This document shows, one piece after another, positions 41,315 to 49,742 of a stretch of DNA of 64,000 nt. The number at the start of each line of letters is the position of its first letter. Position 1 is the first letter of the stretch. The stretch spans positions 32,150-96,149 of the forward strand of contig CAZSUZ010000001.1 of assembly GCA_964610165.1 (NCBI GenBank). The letters run 5' to 3'. The translations under genes were made by a program, and so were the position numbers. Below the pieces are notes generated by a model that was not told where the DNA came from, did no database searches, and worked only from the letters and a program-made list of their open reading frames with translations. Source of the stretch: MFZZ01 sp964610165. Lineage in GTDB: Bacteria; Patescibacteriota; Microgenomatia; UBA1406; GWC2-37-13.

Positions 41315-42472
41315 ATGAAGATACTAGTTGCGATAACGTTATTACTATTTACGTTTGGTCAACTTGGAAGAATTACTCCTTTTGAAATCCCTATATTTAG
41401 CAATTTGTACGAAATTGGATTATTTTCTGTAGGCATCAATTTATTTACAAAATATCAATTTGCAAAAGAAATAGTTAAAACCAAATTTTTTAAACCTTCA
41501 CTTATTTTTTTTAGTTGGTTACTATTAACTCTTTTCGTTTCATTCTTTTTTTATAAACCCATACCAAATCTTATTGCATCTTTATATTTTGTACGCTTGT
41601 TAGCATATTTTTTATTCTTCTTTTATTTTTATCATCATATAAAACAGAATCCAAAAGAAAAACTTTTTTATATACGTTCAATACTAATAACAAGTTGCAT
41701 TGTAATAATTTTTTCTATTGTTCAGTATTGGCTGTATCCGAATTTGGGAAATCTTGCATATCAGGGATGGGATCCTCATTTATACAGATTAGTAGGTTTA
41801 TTTTTTGACCCTCCTGTAACAGCTTCTGTATTTTTTTTATTTGGCTTATTTTTGTATTATTCAACATTACATTTGTATATTAAAGTAGGATTTATTTCTG
41901 TACTTACAATATTATTTTTTCTTACCTACTCTCGTGGAGGATTTTTAGCTTTACTAGTTACATTAGCTATCTTTTCTCTACGAAAAATGAAAGTAACATA
42001 TTTACTCGCAGGGGTTGCCATAATGGCATGTGCCTATGTAATAATGCCTAAAAATATGAGCGAAGGGTTAAATTTAATGAGAACAACTTCTATTCAAACA
42101 CGTTTAGCAGATTATTCTAAGGCAATTAAAATTTGGCAGAAAAATCCTGTTCTTGGGATAGGGTACAATCATATCCGTTTTGAAAAGGATAGTTATGAAA
42201 GCGAGGTAATTACAGAAGAATATAATCCATCACATGCTAGTTCTTCTTTTCATTCAAGCTTTTTAATAATCTTGGCAACAAGTGGGGTAGTGGGATTAAT
42301 ATTATATGTGTATCTGTTAGGCAGGATAGCAACTATAAATCTATTTGCTTTTTACAGTGTAATTTTTCTTAGTGTTTATTCTTTAACAGATAATGTATTA
42401 CTTCATCCATTTATACTATTTTTATTATTTTTTCTTATTCCTCTTATTCATCCTTCTGATAAGTCACTTTAA
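41315..42472 (+). CDS. O-antigen ligase / polymerase family (Wzy_C) membrane protein
   Basis: A 385 aa protein with ten or more hydrophobic helices. Family features are FLTYSRGGFLALL, a large extracellular loop with NPVLGIGYN, and SSSFHSSFLIILATSGVVGLILY. It may polymerise or transfer a lipid-linked glycan. The last 29 nt overlap the convergent gene at 42444. Confidence 0.78.
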   Translation: MKILVAITLLLFTFGQLGRITPFEIPIFSNLYEIGLFSVGINLFTKYQFAKEIVKTKFFKPSLIFFSWLLLTLFVSFFFYKPIPNLIASLYFVRLLAYFLFFFYFYHHIKQNPKEKLFYIRSILITSCIVIIFSIVQYWLYPNLGNLAYQGWDPHLYRLVGLFFDPPVTASVFFLFGLFLYYSTLHLYIKVGFISVLTILFFLTYSRGGFLALLVTLAIFSLRKMKVTYLLAGVAIMACAYVIMPKNMSEGLNLMRTTSIQTRLADYSKAIKIWQKNPVLGIGYNHIRFEKDSYESEVITEEYNPSHASSSFHSSFLIILATSGVVGLILYVYLLGRIATINLFAFYSVIFLSVYSLTDNVLLHPFILFLLFFLIPLIHPSDKSL

Positions 42473-43160
42473 TTTCTTTTTTTTCAGTATTTCCTGCAAT
42501 ATCTGTTGCTGTAAATTCTAGTTTATTCTCACCATCTTTTAATCGTATTGTAGATGTAAAATTGCCATCAACAGAAACCACTACTGGTGCATTATTAATG
42601 CGTACTGTAACATTTTTGCTCGTTTTACCTTTTATTTGAATTTCATTTTTATTCGTTTTATCACCGTCTTTTGGTGTTTCTATTTCTAGTTCTGGAGGCT
42701 CATTACTATATGTAATTGTGTACACATCAGATTGTTTTTTATTTTTGTTATCTTCTGTTTTTGCAATGACATAAATTTTATTTTCACCAACACGAAGTTT
42801 TCCAATTTCTTTACTGAAAGTGCCATTATTTTGAATTGATGTGTCATCTACTTTTACATTATTAATATAAAATTCAATTTTTTTAAAATCTGTTGCATCT
42901 CCTGTTACTAGCAATGATGCAGAATTAGTTGCAACTTCTGGTTCATCCAGATTAATAATGCCGTAAAAATTGGATTCTTGTGTCTCTTCCTGAGATTGAG
43001 TCGGGTTGCCTCTAATTAAATTATTCAAAAATACTGTTGCATTAATAATTGATTGAAGTCCAACAAAAAAGAATATTGCCATAAGAGCAATAGATACAAT
43101 AATCAATTTAATGATATTGCTCGTAATTTGTTTTTGACGGTGTGTTTGTAGTCTGGACAT
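42444..43160 (-). CDS. Membrane-anchored protein with two bacterial Ig-like domains
   Basis: A 238 aa protein: basic N terminus, one transmembrane helix (about 18-40), a linker, then two Ig-like repeats (about 68-150 and 152-236). The repeats share the pattern NxxFS/TxxIxLxxGENKxxFxAxDxxGNxxK, typical of bacterial adhesion or spacer domains. The start codon abuts the N gap, so its promoter and any N-terminal extension cannot be seen. Confidence 0.75.
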   Translation of the reverse strand: MSRLQTHRQKQITSNIIKLIIVSIALMAIFFFVGLQSIINATVFLNNLIRGNPTQSQEETQESNFYGIINLDEPEVATNSASLLVTGDATDFKKIEFYINNVKVDDTSIQNNGTFSKEIGKLRVGENKIYVIAKTEDNKNKKQSDVYTITYSNEPPELEIETPKDGDKTNKNEIQIKGKTSKNVTVRINNAPVVVSVDGNFTSTIRLKDGENKLEFTATDIAGNTEKKEIKVTYQKDE

Positions 43161-43260
43161 NNNNNNNNNNNNNNNNNNNNNNNNNNNNNNNNNNNNNNNN
43201 NNNNNNNNNNNNNNNNNNNNNNNNNNNNNNNNNNNNNNNNNNNNNNNNNNNNNNNNNNNN
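43161..43260. other. Assembly gap of 100 N
   Basis: Exactly 100 N. Unlike the gap at 36143 no repeated flanks are visible, so sequence of unknown length is missing, including the rest of a tRNA. Confidence 0.9.
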
Positions 43261-43282
43261 CTACCAACTGAGCTATATCGGC
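43261..43282 (-). tRNA. 5' part of a tRNA, probably tRNA-Thr, cut by the gap
   Basis: On the minus strand the 22 nt from 43282 read as a tRNA 5' acceptor strand (GCCGATA), the T8-A9 link and a D-arm (GCTC AGTTGGTAG), then N. The acceptor and D-arm match bacterial tRNA-Thr best from memory, but the anticodon lies in the gap. Confidence 0.7.
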
Positions 43283-43302
43283 TAGATATGAGCTTGATTA
43301 TA

Positions 43303-44568
43303 TCATTTTTTGCTTCTTACATGCTCTTTTATGATATTCCACGGCTCTATATATTCTCCTTCGTAGCCGAGTGCCCAAATAGCAATGCCATCAAGGCCGT
43401 TGAGTTCGACAAATTTTATTTTTTCAAGTAATGAACGTTCATCTTCATAGTAAATTTGCTTAATTAATCCATTTTGAATATATGTTAAGCGAGGTGATAA
43501 TGTTGTTTCATCAAAATCTAAAGAAACATCGTTACGACTAGCTATAAGTTCGCGAACACGCTTATATGTTGCAATTGCACCAGTATTTGGAACAGTTTGG
43601 CTAAATGGTTCCTCTGTTATAGTTTGCCATTCGTATCCATAAAACGGAATACCCAATATTATTTTATCTTTATGAACACGACCTTCAAGAGATGATATTG
43701 TTTTTCGAATGCTTGGTCTTTCATCTGGCATATCGATAGGAGAAACAGGTCCGGCTTTATAAGAACCAGGCTGGTGATAATCGTAACCCATTACTATCAC
43801 TTGATCAACAAGCTCCCCAATTTTAACCATATCATACGCGTTATCTGTGTAAACTACAGTCGCATTAACATCTATAGAAATAACAATGTGTGGATTTATT
43901 TCGCGTAATTTTGTTGTAACTTCAGTTAAAAATTTATTGTAATGCTGAAGTGTTGGTTCATCTGTTGAAGAAAAATATTCATAATCAATATTAATGCCAT
44001 CTAAATTGTAATCTTCAACAAGTTTAGCTAATTGATTAGCTGCATTAGTAGTATATGCTGGTGTTGTAATAAGTGTATACACTTTATCGTTATCAAATTG
44101 TTTGATAGAAACAGAAATTTTTGTACTGGTTTCTTTAGAGCGACTTTGAAGCTCTTTAAAATAATCGGAATTTAGATAACTCCATTCTACAAGAGGCTGA
44201 TTTTTTTCATCAAACTTCATAATATTGCCTTGTTCATCCATACCAAGTCCAAAATAAATAATCTGATCCATATATTCTGGATATATTTTAGAACCTGCCG
44301 CAATAGACCAACTAGGTAAAAATCCAATTACTTGTTTACGATCATTTGTATAAGATTTTGTTTCAGCAAGTGGTGCAGAGTAGTTATCTGGTACAGGCTG
44401 TATTTCTTGAGCTAGAGAGATAACTTTAATAGGTGAAGTTTTTAAATACTGTATGGTAATAAAAGAAATTGCGGTTATAAAGAATAAAAACAGTAACGCG
44501 TAAATGCGATTTTTTGTTGAAAAATGTTCAAGAAGCGATTGATGGTATGTATGAAAGCCAAACCTCAT
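43303..44568 (-). CDS. Glycoside hydrolase family 18 protein, membrane anchored
   Basis: A 421 aa protein with an N-terminal anchor (about 22-42) and a GH18 barrel similar to the YaaH/SleL group that acts on peptidoglycan or chitin. The active-site strand reads LDGINIDYEYF, keeping the catalytic Glu of DxxDxDxE with Asn at one Asp. VIVMGYDYH and GLDGIAIWALGYEGE are further barrel strands. LysM domains are absent here, but a LysM protein is encoded at 47389. Confidence 0.83.
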   Translation of the reverse strand: MRFGFHTYHQSLLEHFSTKNRIYALLFLFFITAISFITIQYLKTSPIKVISLAQEIQPVPDNYSAPLAETKSYTNDRKQVIGFLPSWSIAAGSKIYPEYMDQIIYFGLGMDEQGNIMKFDEKNQPLVEWSYLNSDYFKELQSRSKETSTKISVSIKQFDNDKVYTLITTPAYTTNAANQLAKLVEDYNLDGINIDYEYFSSTDEPTLQHYNKFLTEVTTKLREINPHIVISIDVNATVVYTDNAYDMVKIGELVDQVIVMGYDYHQPGSYKAGPVSPIDMPDERPSIRKTISSLEGRVHKDKIILGIPFYGYEWQTITEEPFSQTVPNTGAIATYKRVRELIASRNDVSLDFDETTLSPRLTYIQNGLIKQIYYEDERSLLEKIKFVELNGLDGIAIWALGYEGEYIEPWNIIKEHVRSKK

Positions 44569-44576
44569 AATTATTC

Positions 44577-44582
44577 ATTATA
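44577..44582 (-). promoter_or_regulatory. Leaderless -10 of the GH18 gene
   Basis: Minus-strand TATAAT, 8 nt before the ATG at 44568. Confidence 0.5.
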
Positions 44583-44620
44583 TAGATTTTTTAGGAAGAT
44601 ATTAAGAAGAAAGTGTGGTC

Positions 44621-44647
44621 GGGCGGGCAACAAATTGTTGCCCGCCC
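44621..44647 (-). terminator. Perfect 12-bp GC-rich hairpin
   Basis: GGGCGGGCAACA (44621-44632) pairs with TGTTGCCCGCCC (44636-44647) around a 3-nt loop, just after the stop of the small gene at 44657. The tail is poor in U. Confidence 0.7.
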
Positions 44648-44656
44648 TGTGTGAAA

Positions 44657-44857
44657 CTACTTGCCGATGGGTTTTGGCCCACCGGGTTGGAGAGGAGGAT
44701 CTTGTACCGAAGTACTTGAAATGGGAATTTCTCGGGTTGCCCCGCATTCACATTTCTCTTCGGCATAACGAACGCCCCTCTTTGTTACTTGATTACCAGT
44801 TGCCTTATATTGGTGTGCATCACCAAATTTGGCACACAGTTTGCGTGGATTACTCAT
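44657..44857 (-). CDS. Very small Cys-containing protein (cassette-type)
   Basis: A 66 aa basic protein with a CECG knuckle (about 37-40) and one earlier Cys, ending in a Pro/Gly-rich tail. Too few Cys for a standard zinc ribbon unless it dimerises. No family recognised. GAAAGGA lies 7 nt before the ATG. The promoter at 44924-44952 and the GC-rich hairpin complete the unit. Confidence 0.65.
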   Translation of the reverse strand: MSNPRKLCAKFGDAHQYKATGNQVTKRGVRYAEEKCECGATREIPISSTSVQDPPLQPGGPKPIGK

Positions 44858-44923
44858 GATCGTTCCTTTCGAATCTTGATTGATCTCAAAACTAGCTTGC
44901 TATTTTGCTAGAAGAGTTAGTAA

Positions 44924-44952
44924 ATTATAGCCTATAATATGTAAATTGTCAA
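44924..44952 (-). promoter_or_regulatory. Consensus promoter with embedded CCTATAATAT motif
   Basis: On the minus strand TTGACA (44952-44947), a 17-nt spacer and TATAAT (44929-44924), a perfect sigma-70-type promoter. The spacer contains ATATTATAGG, i.e. CCTATAATAT (44931-44940) in the opposite direction to the other promoters, placed where a bound protein would block RNA polymerase. The rest of the 334-nt gap up to 45191 holds only tRNA-Gly. Confidence 0.75.
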
Positions 44953-44983
44953 TTTAATTTAGGTTATAATGAAGATCTAAATG

Positions 44984-45054
44984 AGCGGGATACGAGAATC
45001 GAACTCGCTTCTCATCCTTGGGAAGGACGCATACTACCGGTGTACTAATCCCGC
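44984..45054 (-). tRNA. tRNA-Gly (anticodon CCC)
   Basis: A 71-nt cloverleaf on the minus strand: acceptor GCGGGAT/ATCCCGC, D-stem GTAC/GTAT, anticodon stem CGTCC/GGATG with loop TTCCCAA (anticodon CCC), T-arm GCGAG/CTCGT with loop TTCGATT, discriminator T. CCA is not encoded. It reads GGG. Confidence 0.93.
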
Positions 45055-45191
45055 AAAGCTTAACAAGTATAACAAAGCAATTATTTCTCTTCAATAAATG
45101 TAATCGATCAATTATAATACTTTACATATTAACATTTTGTTTTTATACCTTCAGGTGACATTAAGGGTATTGAAAGCTAGAATATCCATTC

Positions 45192-45899
45192 ATGAGAGAG
45201 TCACTAAAATATCCAACAACTATTTCTCCAACGTTTGTAGTCATTGCCGGACTATTTGTCTGTTTTTTAATGATGGCAAATATTATTGTAAATCGATTAG
45301 TTACATTTGGTGGTTTAGTTTTTAACGGAGATTTATTCTTATTTCCGCTTACATATATATTTGGAGATATTCTTACAGAAGTATACGGTTTTAAAAGAGC
45401 AAGATTAGTTATTTGGGTAGGATTTTTAGCAAATATTATTATGGCTTTATATTTTTCAGCAGTTCTACAACTTCCATTCCCTGCAGAATTTACTGATAAT
45501 GAATCATTTATGAAAGTATTAGGATCCACACCAATTATTGTGACAGCATCGCTTGTTGCTTTTTTCTTTGGTGAATACGCAAACTCTGCAACAATGTCTA
45601 TTTTAAAGAAAAAAACAGATGGAAAAATGCTCTGGATGCGAACAATTGGTTCTACATTAGTAGGACAACTTGTTGATACCGTTTTGTTTATGACAATTGC
45701 ATTATCATACTTACCAGCAAATGTATTAATTCAAATAATTGCTGTAAATTATGGCATTAAAGTTGCTTATGAAATTTTAGCAACACCATTAACATACACA
45801 ATCATTAAAAGACTCAAAAAATCAGAAGGAGTAGATGCCTATGATTACGGAGTTAAATATAATCCATTTGGATTTGATTTAGATAAAGATTCTAAATAA
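45192..45899 (+). CDS. yhhQ: YhhQ-type queuosine precursor transporter
   Basis: A 235 aa membrane protein with six helices. YhhQ/QPTR imports queuosine precursors (preQ0/preQ1) for tRNA modification. FNGDLFLFPLTYIFGDILTEVYG (about 38-60) and the REWLL-like acidic helix (FFFGEYANS) are family marks. It is convergent with a tRNA-dihydrouridine synthase and next to tRNA-Gly, but no queuosine genes are visible, so the physiological substrate is inferred. Confidence 0.82.
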   Translation: MRESLKYPTTISPTFVVIAGLFVCFLMMANIIVNRLVTFGGLVFNGDLFLFPLTYIFGDILTEVYGFKRARLVIWVGFLANIIMALYFSAVLQLPFPAEFTDNESFMKVLGSTPIIVTASLVAFFFGEYANSATMSILKKKTDGKMLWMRTIGSTLVGQLVDTVLFMTIALSYLPANVLIQIIAVNYGIKVAYEILATPLTYTIIKRLKKSEGVDAYDYGVKYNPFGFDLDKDSK

Positions 45900-45900
45900 A

Positions 45901-46947
45901 TTAGTTAGATAATTCAGTTGTATTAAAAATTTGTTTTACATCATCTACATTCTGAACTGTCATAAGTTGTCTACGTAGATCATTAGATCCTGGAATTCCT
46001 TTTGTATACCAAGCTAAGTGTTTTCGTAAAGAAAGAAAATGGAGTTCTGGAGTCATTTCTGCAAATTTTTCGCAATGTTCTATAGCAACTTTTATACGTT
46101 CTTCATGTGTTGGTTCATATTCTTTAAAAAACCAAGGATTGCCAAATAAAGCACGACCAATAAGAACACCATCTAAATTATATTGTTCTGTTTTTTCTTT
46201 GGCTTCTTGTATAGATTTAATATCACCGTTACCTAGAACAGAAGTATTTGTTTTACGAATAAGTGTTGCGGCTTTTCCAATTTCTTCCCAATCTGCTAAG
46301 CCAGTATACATTTGTACTAATGTTCTTCCATGAACACTAATATTTGCAGGTTGCGCTTCTAATAAATTACTAATCCAATCCTCAGTAACTATAGAATCAT
46401 ATCCAATGCGAGTTTTTACAGAAACGGGAAGAAGTATTCGTTCATTTGAAATATTATTTTTTTTGCGATACTGTTTTACCCAAGAAATAATATCTGGTTT
46501 TAACTTGGTATCTTCAATATTTTTACCATCATAATAATCCTGTACTGCTTGTTGAACTGCTTTAATAATATCGTATGCAACTTGTGGTGTTCGAATGAGC
46601 CCAGCACCACAACCTTTTTTTGCAATATTATGATCTGGGCAACCCATATTAATATCTACTCCATCGTAACCCATTTCGCAGACTGTAAATGTAGCTTCAT
46701 AAAAAGCTTGTGGATTTGCTCCATAAATTTGTGCAACTTGTGGTGTATTACTTTTATGATGCACAAAAGGAGATAGCAAACGAGTTGCACCATGAGCTAT
46801 TCCTTCAACAGATGTAAATTCTGTAAACAGAATAGAAGGTGTACCGTATTTATCTGTAATGTATCTATAAGCTGCGTCAGTTACGCCATCCATTGGAGAC
46901 ATTGCAATAATAGGCTTCTCTAGATTGTCCCAAAATCCTTTATGCAT
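45901..46947 (-). CDS. dus: tRNA-dihydrouridine synthase
   Basis: An FMN-dependent TIM-barrel enzyme of 348 aa reducing uridine in tRNA D-loops. It has SPMDGVTDAAYR at the N terminus, QIYGANPQAFYEA, and DINMGCPDHNIAKKGCGAGL with the catalytic Cys, then SVKTRIG and NGDIKS. It is closest to the DusB type. The target position is unknown. Its stop is 1 nt from the convergent yhhQ stop. Confidence 0.92.
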   Translation of the reverse strand: MHKGFWDNLEKPIIAMSPMDGVTDAAYRYITDKYGTPSILFTEFTSVEGIAHGATRLLSPFVHHKSNTPQVAQIYGANPQAFYEATFTVCEMGYDGVDINMGCPDHNIAKKGCGAGLIRTPQVAYDIIKAVQQAVQDYYDGKNIEDTKLKPDIISWVKQYRKKNNISNERILLPVSVKTRIGYDSIVTEDWISNLLEAQPANISVHGRTLVQMYTGLADWEEIGKAATLIRKTNTSVLGNGDIKSIQEAKEKTEQYNLDGVLIGRALFGNPWFFKEYEPTHEERIKVAIEHCEKFAEMTPELHFLSLRKHLAWYTKGIPGSNDLRRQLMTVQNVDDVKQIFNTTELSN

Positions 46948-46955
46948 AAGTATGT

Positions 46956-46961
46956 ATTATA
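46956..46961 (-). promoter_or_regulatory. Leaderless -10 of dus
   Basis: Minus-strand TATAAT, 8 nt before the ATG at 46947. Confidence 0.5.
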
Positions 46962-46981
46962 TCAAAATCGTTCAAATTTAA

Positions 46982-46999
46982 CCCATAGTATGGTATAAT
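46982..46999 (+). promoter_or_regulatory. Extended -10 with CCATAGTATGG motif
   Basis: CCATAGTATGG (46983-46993), itself an imperfect inverted repeat, runs into TGGTATAAT (TATAAT at 46994-46999). TTCAAA lies 17 nt upstream. It drives the gene at 47044 through a 44-nt leader. Confidence 0.6.
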
Positions 47000-47043
47000 T
47001 TCGCAGTTATTCGTGAAGTATTAATCGTAAAGGAGACAGTACA

Positions 47044-47346
47044 ATGCAATACAAAGTATTTCGGCGTATTCCTGGTGAAGGAAAATATGCCGTTTTTACT
47101 CAAGTATTTGCTTCTCTTGATGAGATTATACAATTTCTTCAAGAGAATGCTGCGGAATTTGACTTTACCGCCAAAATTTACATGGTTGGTGAAGTCAGTT
47201 GGGAATATAATAATTCCATCAGAGCAGTTCGTTCATACAGTGTGTTTTATAACGGGCACACTGTCTCTTTGTCAGATGATCGAGGTCTTTTAACATTCAT
47301 GCTCGGAGATGAAGAAACCCGCCCAAGTACGTCTAAAAACGAATGA
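47044..47346 (+). CDS. Small protein of unknown function (cassette-type)
   Basis: A 100 aa protein beginning MQYKVFRRIPGEGKY, alternating beta strands and one helix (SLDEIIQFLQENA), somewhat like small single-stranded-nucleic-acid or phage accessory folds, but no family is recognised. AAAGGAGA lies 8 nt before the ATG. A 9-bp hairpin with a U-rich tail follows at once. The unit sits between dus and the LysM gene. Confidence 0.68.
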   Translation: MQYKVFRRIPGEGKYAVFTQVFASLDEIIQFLQENAAEFDFTAKIYMVGEVSWEYNNSIRAVRSYSVFYNGHTVSLSDDRGLLTFMLGDEETRPSTSKNE

Positions 47347-47351
47347 CACAA

Positions 47352-47381
47352 TGTGTGCAGTGGCAGTAGCTGCTGCACACA
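47352..47381 (+). terminator. Hairpin terminator
   Basis: TGTGTGCAG (47352-47360) pairs with CTGCACACA (47373-47381), followed by GTCTTTCTT. Confidence 0.7.
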
Positions 47382-47388
47382 GTCTTTC

Positions 47389-47913
47389 TTATCTTGGTAT
47401 CACTAAAACCATTCCTACATAAATACCATCTGGATTATCCATTAAATCATTAGCTTCGGCAATCATCGGCCAAGCTTCACGATCACCATACATAATCCCA
47501 GCGATATATTCTAAATTATCACCTTCTTGTACAGTATAAGTAGTATTTGTATTAGTTACTTGACCTGATGCAATAGAACTTGTTTGTCCTTCTTCTGGTT
47601 TTGAAAGAGTTGGTGCTGTAGTTGGATTAGGATTTGTTAAACCCATATCAGAAGTTGGAGCAGTTGAAATAAAATTTATATCTTTTTGTTGAATAATACC
47701 GGCAATATCATTGGTTTTTTGTAATGTTTCTTGATCTATTGGACTATTTATTTGTAACAATCCTCGTGTTTTACTTGGATTAAATTGGCTGTACAGAAAA
47801 ATACCAGCAATTGTGACAACAATAAGTCCTATAAATAAATATATGTAGTCTCTTTTAGCTAAATTTTTGAGGCGGTTTTGATATTCTTCAACCTGTATTT
47901 CTATATCTCCCAT
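47389..47913 (-). CDS. Membrane-anchored LysM protein
   Basis: A 174 aa protein: cytoplasmic coiled N terminus, one transmembrane helix (about 23-43), a Thr/Ser/Pro linker and a C-terminal LysM domain (about 127-173: TYTVQEGDNLEYIAGIMYG, IYVGMVLVIP). LysM binds GlcNAc in peptidoglycan or chitin. It may clamp membrane to wall. No catalytic domain is seen. Confidence 0.85.
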   Translation of the reverse strand: MGDIEIQVEEYQNRLKNLAKRDYIYLFIGLIVVTIAGIFLYSQFNPSKTRGLLQINSPIDQETLQKTNDIAGIIQQKDINFISTAPTSDMGLTNPNPTTAPTLSKPEEGQTSSIASGQVTNTNTTYTVQEGDNLEYIAGIMYGDREAWPMIAEANDLMDNPDGIYVGMVLVIPR

Positions 47914-48042
47914 AGTTATGGTAATTATTGTAACAGAGGATTTTTGGAATGCAATTTATACTACTGTATCAAAATATGCTAAAATAACTATGTATCGTGT
48001 GGAAGGAATTATTAGTAGTTATCCCTGAAAGGTGGTGAATAT

Positions 48043-48600
48043 ATGGAATTAAATCCCTTATGGATTGGTGGAGGAGTACTTTTACTTGTAATTTTTTACT
48101 TTATAGGAGTATATAATCACCTTGTCGTATTAAAAACACGCATTGAAGAAGCCTTATCTGGTATAGATGTTCAGCTTAAAAGAAGAGCAGATCTTATACC
48201 TAATTTAGTAGAAACCGTAAAAGGTTATGCTAAACACGAAAAAGAAGTCTTCGAAAATGTAACAAAAGCTCGATCTGCACTTATGTCTGCACAAAGTGTG
48301 CAAGAAAAAGCAGAAGCAGATAATATGCTCACAGGAGCATTAAAATCTCTTTTTGCAGTTGCAGAAGCTTATCCAGAATTAAAAGCAAATACTAACTTTG
48401 CAGATTTACAGCGACAACTAGAAGATACAGAAGATAAAATTGCGTATTCTAGACAGTTTTACAATAGTAATGTTCTTGAATACAATGCAAAGATTCAAAT
48501 GTTCCCAAGCAATTTAGTTGCTGGCATGTTTGGCTTTAGCTCTTATGACTTTTTTAAAGCTGCTAATGAAGACAAAGAAAAAGTAAATGTTAAGTTTTAA
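48043..48600 (+). CDS. lemA: LemA family protein
   Basis: A 185 aa protein with an N-terminal membrane helix (about 5-25) and the LemA coiled-coil domain (VLKTRIEEALSGIDVQLKRRADLIPNLVETVKGYAKHE). Ends with the conserved YNAKIQMFPSNLVAGMFGF segment. LemA proteins are often coupled to HtpX-type proteases, and htpX is the next gene. Unlike most housekeeping genes here it has an SD (AAAGGTGG) before the ATG. Confidence 0.92.
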   Translation: MELNPLWIGGGVLLLVIFYFIGVYNHLVVLKTRIEEALSGIDVQLKRRADLIPNLVETVKGYAKHEKEVFENVTKARSALMSAQSVQEKAEADNMLTGALKSLFAVAEAYPELKANTNFADLQRQLEDTEDKIAYSRQFYNSNVLEYNAKIQMFPSNLVAGMFGFSSYDFFKAANEDKEKVNVKF

Positions 48601-48614
48601 TTTTTAGCCAGAAA

Positions 48615-48706
48615 GTCTTTGCTCGATACCCTTTTGTCTTGGCTACCACGCGGTTAATACCTTCGGGTTCCCACGAGGCAGCAGAAAAAGGGTATCTTCG
48701 CAAGAC
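48615..48706 (+). ncRNA. Candidate structured RNA element, copy B
   Basis: Outer helix GTCTTTGC/GCAAGAC (48615-48622 with 48700-48706, one bulge); inner helix GATACCCTTTTgTCT (48625-48639) with AGAAAAAGGGTATC (48683-48696). The apical part has TCTTGGC (48637-48643) and GTTAATACC (48653-48661). It is the second copy of the element at 24648-24748 and follows lemA as that one follows murL. Confidence 0.55.
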
Positions 48707-48751
48707 ATACATTCTCCGTGTAAACTATAAAAATCACTTCTTAAAATTTGA

Positions 48752-48757
48752 TATAAT
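48752..48757 (+). promoter_or_regulatory. Leaderless -10 of htpX
   Basis: TATAAT, 6 nt before the ATG at 48764. Confidence 0.55.
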
Positions 48758-48763
48758 ACACGT

Positions 48764-49657
48764 ATGACAATCTATAACCAGATAAACGCGAATAAAAATA
48801 AGACATGGATGATATTTATCCTTTTTATTATTATTTTTACTGGTTTTTTCTTCTTAATAGGTAAGTTTTTAGATAATACCGTTCCTTACGGCATCTTAGG
48901 ATTTATTATTGCAATTGGTTCTTCTGTAGGTAGTTATTTTTATTCAGATAAATTAGTACTTGCTCAAACTCATGCAAGACCAGCAACAAAAGAAGAGTTT
49001 TTTGATTTATATACTGTTACAGAAAATCTAAGTATTGCAAACGGCATGCCAACACCAAAAATATATGTAATAGATGATCCGGCACCAAATGCTTTTGCAA
49101 CAGGTCGCGATCCAAAACATGGTGTTGTTGTCGCAACAACTGGCATTCTAGAACGCTTAGACAGAGCAGAATTGGAAGGCGTTATTGCACATGAACTTTC
49201 TCATATAAAAAATTATGATATTTTAGTTGCAACCATTACTGCAGTACTTGTTGGAACACTTGCATTAGTTTCTGACTTTGTAATGCGTTCATTATGGTGG
49301 GGTAATGGGGATGACGATAACAGAAGTAAAAGCCCTATAATGCTTGCACTTTTAGTTGTAGTCCTTATCTTAACTCCAATTATTGCAACACTTATTCAAC
49401 TTGCAGTTAGTAGAAAAAGAGAATATTTAGCAGATGCAAGTGGTGCATTATTAACCAGATATCCGGAAGGATTAGCACGGGCTTTAGAAAAGATAGCTTC
49501 AGACCCCACTCCTTCTCATTCAGCAACAACTTCAACAGCACATTTATTTATCTCCAATCCTTTTAAAAAAGGACATGGTGTACAGTCTTGGCTAACTAAT
49601 TTGTTTAGTACTCATCCACCAATAGAAAAACGGGTTGAGATTCTTCGTAGTATGTAA
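48764..49657 (+). CDS. htpX: HtpX-type membrane zinc metalloprotease (M48)
   Basis: A 297 aa protease for misfolded membrane proteins. It has two N-terminal helices (about 18-38 and 45-62), the zinc motif HELSH (about 143-147), two more helices and the third zinc ligand in REYLADASGA. PNAFATGRDP is a conserved substrate-binding strand. With lemA upstream it forms a common pair. Confidence 0.94.
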   Translation: MTIYNQINANKNKTWMIFILFIIIFTGFFFLIGKFLDNTVPYGILGFIIAIGSSVGSYFYSDKLVLAQTHARPATKEEFFDLYTVTENLSIANGMPTPKIYVIDDPAPNAFATGRDPKHGVVVATTGILERLDRAELEGVIAHELSHIKNYDILVATITAVLVGTLALVSDFVMRSLWWGNGDDDNRSKSPIMLALLVVVLILTPIIATLIQLAVSRKREYLADASGALLTRYPEGLARALEKIASDPTPSHSATTSTAHLFISNPFKKGHGVQSWLTNLFSTHPPIEKRVEILRSM

Positions 49658-49667
49658 TTTATTTAAT

Positions 49668-49680
49668 CCTATAGTATAAT
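49668..49680 (+). promoter_or_regulatory. CCTATAGTATAAT promoter motif
   Basis: CCTATAGTATAAT with TATAAT at 49675-49680. The -10 overlaps the motif rather than following it, so spacing differs from the other copies. The leader to 49743 is 62 nt. Confidence 0.5.
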
Positions 49681-49742
49681 ATTGTATCACTGAAGGCAGT
49701 CAGGATCATTCCACTTGAGTATAGATTTAGGAGAACTAAACA

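Noticed and set aside
44524..44859. Plus-strand frame of 111 codons opposite the GH18 start and the small gene at 44657
   Set aside because: It runs through the perfect hairpin at 44621-44647 and has no start signal.
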